Below, piece by piece: positions 35,274-42,675 of a stretch of 47,177 nt of DNA. The notes under the pieces were generated by a model. That model saw only the letters and a list, made by a program, of their open reading frames with translations. It was not told the origin of the DNA and searched no databases. Origin of the DNA: Verrucomicrobiota bacterium (lineage in GTDB: Bacteria; Verrucomicrobiota; Verrucomicrobiia; Verrucomicrobiales; DEV007); contig PKCI01000021.1 of NCBI GenBank assembly GCA_002862135.1, positions 1 through 47,177 on the forward strand, in the 5' to 3' direction. Every line of letters starts with the position of its first letter. The stretch's first letter is position 1. The position numbers and the translations under genes were made by a program.

Positions 35274-35690
35274 ATGTATTGGAAACCGCATATTATCAGG
35301 CTCACCGAAGGACCCTCCGCGCGCGCCGGGAAGATTGATGCGCTCTTCTATCCACCGCTCGCTGAGGAGACAATCGCGGCCTGGGAATCGGAAAAAGGTC
35401 ACAGACTACCTGAAGAAATTCGTTCCTACCTGCTCCAATCAAACGGGCTTGAAGCGCAGTGCGGCACGATCTGGCCCGTCCTCCCTTTTGAGCAATGGGA
35501 GTTCATTTACGACGAATGCACCGCTCCACACCCGTGGCTCCGGTTCGGTGAAACCAAAGACTTCCGCTACCTGCTCTCCCTCGGCCATAGCCCCTCCGTC
35601 TACCGTCACGCCATCTTTGGGTCAGACGAAGAATTCTTCGCCGGAAACTTCGGTGACTATCTTGAGAAAGTATTCCGAAACGAAGCCTAG
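35274..35690 (+). CDS. SMI1/KNR4 (SUKH) family protein
   Basis: This 138-residue protein has the SUKH pattern: PPLAEETIAAWESEKGHRLPEEIRSYLL, then SNGLE, WPVLPFEQWEF and a late DEEFFAGNFGDYLEKV. SUKH proteins are best known as immunity proteins against nuclease and other toxins of polymorphic systems, though many are orphan or regulatory. No toxin gene with the usual Rhs, PAAR or LXG features lies nearby, so it could be an orphan immunity gene or have another binding role. No signal peptide. Its last 4 bases overlap the end of the convergent sulfatase gene. An inverted repeat lies 67 bp upstream. Confidence 0.8.
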   Translation: MYWKPHIIRLTEGPSARAGKIDALFYPPLAEETIAAWESEKGHRLPEEIRSYLLQSNGLEAQCGTIWPVLPFEQWEFIYDECTAPHPWLRFGETKDFRYLLSLGHSPSVYRHAIFGSDEEFFAGNFGDYLEKVFRNEA

Positions 35691-37099
35691 TCTCCCGCAC
35701 TAGGCCCTATCACTTCAGCCATTTCGAAACGAAGTCTGTCCACCACTTCGCCCATCTCTTCAAAAAGATTGTTTTCTTCACCAGGATCTTTGGCCAGATT
35801 ATAAAGCTGCCCCTCCGGTTCCTCTCTATACGCTTCGGCCGACACCTTGGTGAAGCCACCGGAACCTTTGCCCTCAATCAGTTTCCAGTCACCGGAACGG
35901 ATGGTCATCAGTTTACGACCCGACTGCATTACCACTGGCGGGCGCTCGCGGGAGCTCTTCCCTCTCAAAGTCGACAGAAAGCTATGACTGTCCGGCCCGC
36001 CGTTCGCGGCCAACTCACCACCAGTCAACTCGGCCAGCGTCGCGAGAAGGTCGGTAAACGAGATTGTCTTATCCGCCACCGAGCCCGCCTCCACCGCCTC
36101 CGGCCAGCGAATAATGAAAGGCATGCGATGCCCAGCCTCCCAGGCGTCGGCCTTCATCCCCCGAAAACCGCCGGAAGAATCATGGTTCAATCGCTCGACA
36201 TCCTCTTCATACCAAACCGGCCCGTTGTCGGAAGTAAACAAAAGTAGGGTATCCTCAGTCATACCCGCCTCTTCCAGAGCGGACAAAACCTTTCCAATCT
36301 CGTCGTCGACCATGGTCATGAAGTCACCATACATTCCAGCTTTGCTAGTCTCTTTGAATTCCTCTGAAGGCAGCCACGGTGTGTGAGGTGCCGGATAGGC
36401 CAGGTAAAGCATAAGAGGTTTTTCCTCATCACGGTTTTTGATCACCTCGATCGCTTCAGCGGTGAGGCGCGGCAGGACTCTGTCGAGTTTCAAGTCAGGG
36501 GAGATGCCACCGGCGCGCCAGAATTCACCTTGAATCGGTGACCAACCGTCAGTCGCATTGTCTCCAATTTCGTCTGTAGGAGGCATCACCGCTTTGTCTC
36601 CCCGAATGTAGAAATACGGAGGAATGTCTGTGGACGCTCGTATCCCGAAATAAGATTGAAAACCCTGGTCAACCGGTCCACCGGGAAGCGGATTATCGTA
36701 ACCGGTTTCACGAAAACCGAGGTGCCATTTCCCAACCATTGCGGTTTGATAACCCTGACGTAACAATAATTTCGCTATAGTGTCTTCCTTTTCTTGGATT
36801 ACCGGTTTGGTCGGCCACACCGAAATATCTGTTCGAAAAGGATAGGTCCCGGTCATCAATCCATATCGCGAGAGGTGACAAAGAGGGCCCGGAGCGTGGG
36901 CATCCGTGAATCGCATTCCCGCGGCAGCGAGTTCATTAATATTCGGCGTTTTAATCTGTGATTCCGGATTGTAGCACGCGGCATCGCCGTAGCCCATGTC
37001 GTCGACGAGAATCACCACCACATGAGGATTCTTACCGTAGACAACGGAAGAAGCTGCGACAATTCCAGCCGCGAGGGCAAGCGTTTGAAGAAATCTCAT
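35687..37099 (-). CDS. Sulfatase with variant active-site motif C-H-L-S-R
   Basis: A 470-residue exported sulfatase: signal peptide about 1-22, metal site VDDMGYGDA, GKWHLGF, TSDNGPVW, and a normal C-terminal subdomain. The core motif is Cys74-His-Leu-Ser-Arg78, where the family needs C-x-P-x-R (or C-x-A-x-R). The Leu is a CTC codon at 36872-36874, one base from a Pro codon. The Pro helps the formylglycine-generating enzyme recognise the site, so maturation may be poor or rely on another maturase (inference). All other catalytic residues look intact, and the gene shows no frameshift. It is monocistronic by position and convergent with the SUKH gene. Confidence 0.93.
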   Translation of the reverse strand: MRFLQTLALAAGIVAASSVVYGKNPHVVVILVDDMGYGDAACYNPESQIKTPNINELAAAGMRFTDAHAPGPLCHLSRYGLMTGTYPFRTDISVWPTKPVIQEKEDTIAKLLLRQGYQTAMVGKWHLGFRETGYDNPLPGGPVDQGFQSYFGIRASTDIPPYFYIRGDKAVMPPTDEIGDNATDGWSPIQGEFWRAGGISPDLKLDRVLPRLTAEAIEVIKNRDEEKPLMLYLAYPAPHTPWLPSEEFKETSKAGMYGDFMTMVDDEIGKVLSALEEAGMTEDTLLLFTSDNGPVWYEEDVERLNHDSSGGFRGMKADAWEAGHRMPFIIRWPEAVEAGSVADKTISFTDLLATLAELTGGELAANGGPDSHSFLSTLRGKSSRERPPVVMQSGRKLMTIRSGDWKLIEGKGSGGFTKVSAEAYREEPEGQLYNLAKDPGEENNLFEEMGEVVDRLRFEMAEVIGPSAGD

Positions 37100-37641
37100 G
37101 AGCCAACCTCAACCCTTGAAACTCTCCCTGTCAATTCGCCGGTCGGAACTCGCGGCCCCTGATCATGGTGGTTTCCTATCTTAACCGGACTCGACCACGT
37201 CCAAAAATTCGCTTTCAACGCTCTGCCGGTTATGAACCAACATCATCTGACTCAACTGGAGCAGGTAGCTTCTGCAAGAGGTCTGCATCGTGAATTCGAT
37301 GCTGTATATTAAAAAGCCGGCCATCTACCTGAAATCCTCTCTATAGCCTCTCCCGCCGGGCTATCAGCAGCCTTCAATTCCATTCTTCTTGCTATCGAAA
37401 AAGAGGATAAAGAACGAAAGATACACTTTCGTATCCCCACTTTCCCGCGTCGAAAATCTTAAATATCGGTCTGGTTTCTGCAGAAACCCGATCGAAAAAG
37501 GCAGAATGAGCCATTTCGTCCACTTTTTCTCTCTTTTTGGACAATATTACTGAATCAAGTCGCTCCTTCATCGTCTCTTTACTACTATTCGGTAATCTCC
37601 TCCGCCGAGTTTTGTTCACACACAAACCCTGAAATCGCCCT
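37100..37641. other. Intergenic region, 542 bp, no convincing gene
   Basis: This divergent gap separates the CHLSR sulfatase and the GAF gene. A minus-strand frame (37392-37781) runs into the GAF gene and has no family features. A hairpin ACGAAAG / CTTTCGT with a 5-nt loop lies at 37414-37432, overlapped by an alternative GATAC/GTATC pairing. Promoters for both flanking genes should be here but cannot be assigned by eye. Confidence 0.45.
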
Positions 37642-38214
37642 GTGATAACGTCTGACCCTATTGTATCGGAGTACGCTTCGCACATCGAAAGAAGCCTGGC
37701 TAGAGCCGCTGGAGAACTGGGACCCGAGGAGTTCAAAGGAGTCATTGGAGACCCCGGCTTGTCCGTCTTACGGACGGCCATGGACTACATCAATGCTGAC
37801 TTCATCTCCATCTGGTTTGCCAATCAGGATCAAAAAAAACTCGTCGTCACCCACAGCGAACCTGACCCCTCATTCATCGGCTGGGAGCAATCCATTTCCG
37901 AAGGCCTCATATCGCTGGCCTACGCTTCCGAGCAATCGCTTTGCGAAAACCAGGTCTACCTGAACGCTCAGCACTCGAAACGCATCGATGAAGCTCTCAA
38001 TCAGGTTACCTGCGCAATGATCGTGACGCCTTTCTACATGTGCGGGACGCTCCGCGGTGTGATCAGCACCGTCCAGATCAAGGACTCCGAGGATGCCCCA
38101 GATCCCCCCGGCTTCTCCGCCAGTAATCTTAATCGGATGCGTCGTCTTTCCACCGTCCTCGAAAGACTGGTCAACTATCGCCTTCTTACGAGACTACTTG
38201 ACCTCGAACTATGA
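37642..38214 (+). CDS. GAF-domain protein, first gene of the GAF/subtilase/L,D-transpeptidase trio
   Basis: A 190-residue soluble protein. Residues about 45-175 have the GAF pattern: TAMDYINADFISIWFANQD, then LVVTHSEPD, the ISEGLISLAY segment, and an IVTPFYMCGTLRGVISTVQI core strand pair. GAF domains bind small molecules such as cyclic nucleotides, haem or chromophores, or serve as dimer modules. There is no enzymatic output domain, so this is a stand-alone sensor or adaptor. GTG start. Its stop overlaps the ATG of the subtilase gene by 4 nt (ATGA), so the two are made together. Ligand unknown. Confidence 0.75.
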   Translation: MITSDPIVSEYASHIERSLARAAGELGPEEFKGVIGDPGLSVLRTAMDYINADFISIWFANQDQKKLVVTHSEPDPSFIGWEQSISEGLISLAYASEQSLCENQVYLNAQHSKRIDEALNQVTCAMIVTPFYMCGTLRGVISTVQIKDSEDAPDPPGFSASNLNRMRRLSTVLERLVNYRLLTRLLDLEL

Positions 38215-39011
38215 TTGACCATGCCATCGCCGACGCCTCCTGGCCCAGCCTTGAAGAAGTGCGCTCCGCTGCGAAGTCAGGCAGTGGTGCTGGGGTCAAG
38301 GTGGCTGTAATCGATTCGGGAATTGAAGCGGATCATCCGCGCCTCAAGGGGCTCAAGTTGACCGACTCAATCGCGTTTGAAGAACAGAATGGCCGTATTG
38401 AAACGCTCGAAGGGCTAGGCAGCGATGCCTATGGTCACGGCACTGCCATCGCCGACATCGTCCACCAGTTTGCCCCGGACGCCGAGGTAGGAAGCTTCCG
38501 GGTGATTGACGCTCGCAGCTTTTCCAAGACACATCTTATCTGCGCCGGTGTGAAGGAAGCGATCAAGCGCGGCTACCAGATCCTGAACTGCAGTTTTGGC
38601 TGCCGGGGTCTGGCCAAATTTATTCTGCCTCATAAAGAGTGGGCTGACGATGCCTGGCTCAAGGGAGCCCATGTCGTTGCCGCAGCCAGCAACGCCGACA
38701 GCACAGAGGCTGAATGGCCGGCTCATTTCGCATCTGTCATTGGCGTTGATCTTGCGGACACCGACACTAACGACGTCTTTTATCGCCCCAATCACCTTGT
38801 CAGTTTCTCCGCAAAGGGCGAAAACGTCGAGGTCGCCTGGCTGGGCGGAGGGATTCAGATGCAGACCGGGACGAGCTTTGCGGCGCCGCGGGTTACCGCT
38901 CTGATTGCCAGAATTCTTTCCGTTTATCCTGCAATTTCTACTTCGATGATGCACACTCTCTTGTCATCTGTCAGTGAGCCTTGGCATACCGAGCTCAGTT
39001 CCGACTGGTGA
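38211..39011 (+). CDS. Cytoplasmic subtilisin-like (S8) serine peptidase
   Basis: A 266-residue S8 peptidase with the full triad: Asp35 in VAVIDSGIEADHP, His76 in DAYGHGTAIADI, and Ser222 in GTSFAAPRV, plus an oxyanion-type Asn in AAASNAD. It is a minimal catalytic domain: no signal peptide, no propeptide and no C-terminal domain, so it should work inside the cell without self-chaperoned folding. Compact S8 enzymes without export signals occur as peptide-maturation or regulatory proteases. Its translation is coupled to the upstream GAF protein (ATGA overlap), and the following gene (33 bp gap) encodes a two-part protein with a cytosolic domain that could be its substrate (inference). Confidence 0.92.
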   Translation: MIDHAIADASWPSLEEVRSAAKSGSGAGVKVAVIDSGIEADHPRLKGLKLTDSIAFEEQNGRIETLEGLGSDAYGHGTAIADIVHQFAPDAEVGSFRVIDARSFSKTHLICAGVKEAIKRGYQILNCSFGCRGLAKFILPHKEWADDAWLKGAHVVAAASNADSTEAEWPAHFASVIGVDLADTDTNDVFYRPNHLVSFSAKGENVEVAWLGGGIQMQTGTSFAAPRVTALIARILSVYPAISTSMMHTLLSSVSEPWHTELSSDW

Positions 39012-39044
39012 TATTGACACCAAACCTAAAACCAGCTTACTACC

Positions 39045-40259
39045 ATGAAAGATGCTGCTACCTTCCTAGGGCCCGTCAATGAACTCCCCTCTGAGGGCGC
39101 CGATCTGGAACCATCCAGAAACTCCGAAGTCGAATTCGTCGCTTCGATATTCGCCGGCTCCGAGCTGACCTTTGATGTCTCGCGGGACGGAGTTTTCCTC
39201 CAATCCAATCCACAGGAAACCGACCTCTTCCAGGAATTCGTAGTCGATCTCGATGCCAGCGAAGAGGAACCCTACCTGCTGTGGAAAGACAACGCCTTTG
39301 ATCTGCATCTCCAAGGCCTCTTCTGCGACACGAGGCCGTTTGAAGCACTCTCCGATGCTTCTGACCCGGAAGACTATGTCCGACGTTTTCTCGAAGTTCT
39401 TTCCACCTCACTTGACGATCCGGCGATCAAGCGAGACGGGGCGACTTTGCCCCTGATTCGCTGGCAGGCTGGCGACGACGGTGAGTCTGCCCGAATCCAA
39501 CTGCTCGGGCTGCTGCTAACCAACAACGACCAGTTCAAGGAGTTTTGCGAAAACCAGGACGGCGATATCGGACTTATTTTCGAAGATCCAGAGGTGGAAG
39601 CCCATGGCGTTCGCGAAGTCGTAACCGCTGTTGCCTTGCTCGGGGTCACCATGAGCACCACGACCAGTGCCCAAGCGGGTCTCTTTAACTTCAAGGCCAA
39701 AAAAAAAGCCAAGGAAATGCGCGTTGCCCAGCTCAATGCGATCCAGGAAGCCCAGAGAGCTCCAATCCAGAACGCTCAGCGCACGGGCTACCTCGACGTC
39801 CACAACGACGCCTACATCGACTATCAGCTTCTTGAAACCGGCAAAAATGCTGAGAAGAAAGTCATTGTAGATATCGGACGTCAGCGCGCTTACCTGCTGG
39901 TCGGCAAACAGGTCGCTATTGATACGGCGGTTTCCACGGCACGTTCTGACAAACACACACCGCGCGGGACTTTCAAGGTCACTGAACGCATTGCTCACGG
40001 CAAGGTGTCCACTATCTACAATGTCGAAATGCCTTATTGGCAACGCCTCGATTCCACCGCCATCGGCATGCACATTGGCGATCTGCCCGGTTACCCCGCC
40101 TCAGCAGGCTGCATTCGCCTGCCTTACAGCGTGGCACCGGTGCTGTTTGCTAATATGGACAGCGGTATGACGGTCGAGGTTGTCGAGCTTTGGGATGCTG
40201 AGGGGCTGCAACAGCACCAACCAATGCGAATCGCCCAGGTTTCCCACTACAGCCGCTGA
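39045..40259 (+). CDS. L,D-transpeptidase (YkuD) with about 190-residue cytosolic-type N-terminal domain and internal export signal
   Basis: A 404-residue protein in two parts. Residues 1-185 are an acidic domain I do not recognise (contains FVASIFAGSELTFDVSRDGV and RIQLLGLLLTNNDQFKEF). Residues 187-211 look just like a signal peptide, a hydrophobic run ending SAQA, but placed internally. Then follow a Lys/Ala/Gln-rich helical stretch (215-245) and a YkuD L,D-transpeptidase domain (about 265-395), with His343 in MHIG and the catalytic Cys356 in ASAGCIRLP. YkuD enzymes crosslink peptidoglycan or attach proteins to it. The N-terminal domain would stay in the cytoplasm unless cleaved off. It follows the subtilase gene by 33 bp. 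Confidence 0.88.
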   Translation: MKDAATFLGPVNELPSEGADLEPSRNSEVEFVASIFAGSELTFDVSRDGVFLQSNPQETDLFQEFVVDLDASEEEPYLLWKDNAFDLHLQGLFCDTRPFEALSDASDPEDYVRRFLEVLSTSLDDPAIKRDGATLPLIRWQAGDDGESARIQLLGLLLTNNDQFKEFCENQDGDIGLIFEDPEVEAHGVREVVTAVALLGVTMSTTTSAQAGLFNFKAKKKAKEMRVAQLNAIQEAQRAPIQNAQRTGYLDVHNDAYIDYQLLETGKNAEKKVIVDIGRQRAYLLVGKQVAIDTAVSTARSDKHTPRGTFKVTERIAHGKVSTIYNVEMPYWQRLDSTAIGMHIGDLPGYPASAGCIRLPYSVAPVLFANMDSGMTVEVVELWDAEGLQQHQPMRIAQVSHYSR

Positions 40260-40508
40260 TCTGCAGTATTGGCAATGGCTTTCAGGAATCCAGCAGGTCT
40301 CTTGCAAGGCGCGCCGGTCTTTGTGCATGAGTCCGAAATGAGTTGCTATATTAATTTTGCATGACTGGAGGGGCAAGCCCCCGCTTGACCGCAAAACAAA
40401 TCAACTATTCCATCCCGCCACGACACCCGAACGTCGTTCGCGGTCGAGGCGAAACTCAACTCTTCCGATGCCTTTTGATATCCGGCATTTCTTGCGAACG
40501 CCGGGCGA

Positions 40509-42041
40509 TTATCGACTGCGACCGTCGGCGATAATCTTGTCGAGGCGGGCCTTCATTTCTTCTGCCTTCTTTGCGTTGGATTCAGCCAAGTCGTTTTTCT
40601 CGACCGGATCATCAGCCAGGTTAAACAACTGGATCTTGGGTACTGCAGTCGTTTCCAGTAATTTCTCAACCACGACGTTGCGAGCCTTACCCTGAGCGTG
40701 GACCTGGAGTTTCCAGTCGCCCTGTCGGAAGCCGAAGTTTCCACGGCTACCGTTATCCTGCTGGACCAACTCGCTGCGTCCTTTAGCACCTTCTTTACCG
40801 AGCAGTGCCCCCATCACGTCGATGCTGTCACGAGCGGCATCCTCTTCGACGGCAGTGCCAGTGAGACTCGCAAAGCTAGAGTATAGGTCGATCGTGCAGA
40901 CCATCTCATCAGAAACGCCGGGCTCAATCGTGCCCTTCCAACGGGTGATGAACGGGGTGCGAGTGCCGCCCTCGTAGACGCTGTATTTACCTCCGGTAAA
41001 TACACCACCTGCTTTGTGATCACCCAGCTTTTCGAGAGCTTCGTCGGCGTAGCCGTCATCCATCACCGGACCGTTGTCCGAGCAGAAAACAATCATCGTG
41101 TTTTCAGCGAGACCAAGATCATCGAGGCCCTTCATGATTTCGCCGACACACCAATCGAGTTGGACGATTACATCAGCGCGGTAACCAAGATCAGTTTTTC
41201 CCTGGAAACGCTCATGTGGAATCCGTGGCACGTGAAGATCGTGAGAAGCAAAGAAAAGGAAAAACGGGCCGTCCTTGTTTTCCTCCATGAACTCGAGGGA
41301 CTGCTCCACCCACTTGTCAGCAAGATCCTCATCGCGGAAGCGCGCCTTGTGGCCACCAGTGTAGAATCCAATCCGGCTGATACCGTTGTGAATTGTCGCG
41401 TTGTGACCATGGGTCCAGTCCATCTTCAACGTTTCTCGCTGGTTGATACCGGTGGGGTGTTCTGGACTCGGAGCCTTGCTACCGACCCAAATAGGATCGG
41501 AGGGATCGAGATTTAGGACGTGGTGGTCTTTCACGTAGACCTGAGGTACGCGGTCATTAGTGGTCGGCAGGAGGAAGCAGGTATCGAAACCAATCTCGAG
41601 CGGCCCGGGCTTCAGCTCGCCGTTCCAGTCCGGACCATCTTCGCCACCGAGACCCAGGTGCCACTTCCCGATGATCGCGGTGGAATACCCGGCCGTCTTG
41701 AACATGTCACCGATGCAGGTGATTTCGTGGTTCACCCGAAGAGGAGAACTCGGAGCCGCAATTCCCGTGTTCTTCTCACGGAACGCGTAAGTGCCGGTCA
41801 GGAAAGACCAGCGTGTTGGGGTGCAGGTAGATGCGGAGCAGTAACCGCTCGTGAAACGCACTCCTTCAGTGGCCAGTTGGTCGATATATGGCGTTTCAAA
41901 GCTTTCAGTACCGTAGCAGGAAAGATCCCCGTAACCCAAATCGTCTGCCATGATGACAATTACGTTGGGTTTCTGCGGCTCCGCTGCGGCAAGGCTTAGG
42001 CCAGTGAGAATGACGAGGGTGAAAAAAAGGCTGTTTTTCAT
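40509..42041 (-). CDS. Type I sulfatase, exported (C-T-P-T-R)
   Basis: A 510-residue sulfatase of the arylsulfatase-A-like branch. The signal peptide is about 1-20 (MKNSLFFTLVILTGLSLAAA). Metal ligands are in MADDLGYGDLSCYG, the formylglycine Cys73 in CTPTR, GKWHLGLGG supplies the catalytic Lys and His, and CSDNGPVMDDG the second metal pair. A His-rich loop (HDLHVPRIPHERF) matches carbohydrate sulfatases. No extra C-terminal module. It probably acts on a sulfated glycan in the periplasm. It faces the L,D-transpeptidase gene across a 249-bp gap that contains a small GGGG/CCCC stem near 40369-40383. Confidence 0.95.
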   Translation of the reverse strand: MKNSLFFTLVILTGLSLAAAEPQKPNVIVIMADDLGYGDLSCYGTESFETPYIDQLATEGVRFTSGYCSASTCTPTRWSFLTGTYAFREKNTGIAAPSSPLRVNHEITCIGDMFKTAGYSTAIIGKWHLGLGGEDGPDWNGELKPGPLEIGFDTCFLLPTTNDRVPQVYVKDHHVLNLDPSDPIWVGSKAPSPEHPTGINQRETLKMDWTHGHNATIHNGISRIGFYTGGHKARFRDEDLADKWVEQSLEFMEENKDGPFFLFFASHDLHVPRIPHERFQGKTDLGYRADVIVQLDWCVGEIMKGLDDLGLAENTMIVFCSDNGPVMDDGYADEALEKLGDHKAGGVFTGGKYSVYEGGTRTPFITRWKGTIEPGVSDEMVCTIDLYSSFASLTGTAVEEDAARDSIDVMGALLGKEGAKGRSELVQQDNGSRGNFGFRQGDWKLQVHAQGKARNVVVEKLLETTAVPKIQLFNLADDPVEKNDLAESNAKKAEEMKARLDKIIADGRSR

Positions 42042-42364
42042 AGATAAGGGCAGCCAAGCATAACGACGCCCCTTTAAAACTCCACTACTTCTTGACGCTA
42101 AACATCTGAACCGACTTAGAATCAGACATCCGGTAGCCTGTTACTAAAGGTAACGGAAGTGACACACCGGGCGGTAAGATGAACCGCAAGGAAATGCACA
42201 ACATTCCCGTAGGTCGCCTGCAGCTTATTAGTCATCGAGATCAGGATTGCAGGACGCCACGACCACGATTGAGAATATCCGGCTCATAACAGAATTCTAG
42301 CGGCCCCCTAAACATAAATGCGCATCGAACGCGTTTTTTGGCCCCTTAAGCCACCAATCCCCGG
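42042..42364. other. Intergenic region, 323 bp, no gene recognised
   Basis: It should carry the promoter of the CTPTR sulfatase (minus strand). A small GTTAC/GTAAC stem lies around 42140-42155 and a run of T follows GCG near 42331-42341. Nothing convincing beyond that. Confidence 0.4.
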
Positions 42365-42589
42365 CTACAGTTGGAGCTTAACGGGATTCGCGGCTAGCTC
42401 CCACGCAGGAGCTTCCGACAGCTCGATCCTGCGCTTGAACACCTTCGTTCCGCAGGTGGCGTAGAACGTATTTTCAAAGAGAAATACCTTGGACGGACAG
42501 CGCTCGCCCAGTGGTTGAGGGATAATGAACTTCACTCGCCCGGGTTGGTCACAGTTCTGAACTCCCAACGAAGAGGACTCGAGAAACAT
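42365..42589 (-). pseudogene. Possible gene remnant or small hypothetical protein
   Basis: A 74-codon frame whose translation looks protein-like, with a beta-strand pattern (RVKFIIPQPLGERCPSKVFL, then TFYATCGTKVFKRRIELSEA). It resembles the tail of a beta-propeller or jelly-roll domain more than a free-standing small protein. No ribosome-binding site was seen. I do not recognise the family. It lies in the gap between the DUF1592-type cytochrome gene and the CTPTR sulfatase, on the same strand. Confidence 0.35.
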
Positions 42590-42675
42590 CAGCCGAACCG
42601 GCCAGAAGATGCATCAATGCAACCGTAAAGAGCAATCAAGTGCGTCTTGTCATGGCGGCTCTGTCTTAACCTCGA

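Noticed and set aside
37392-37781. 129-codon minus-strand frame before the GAF gene
   Set aside because: It overlaps the GAF coding region by 140 bp and has no recognisable pattern. The overlap argues against both being real.
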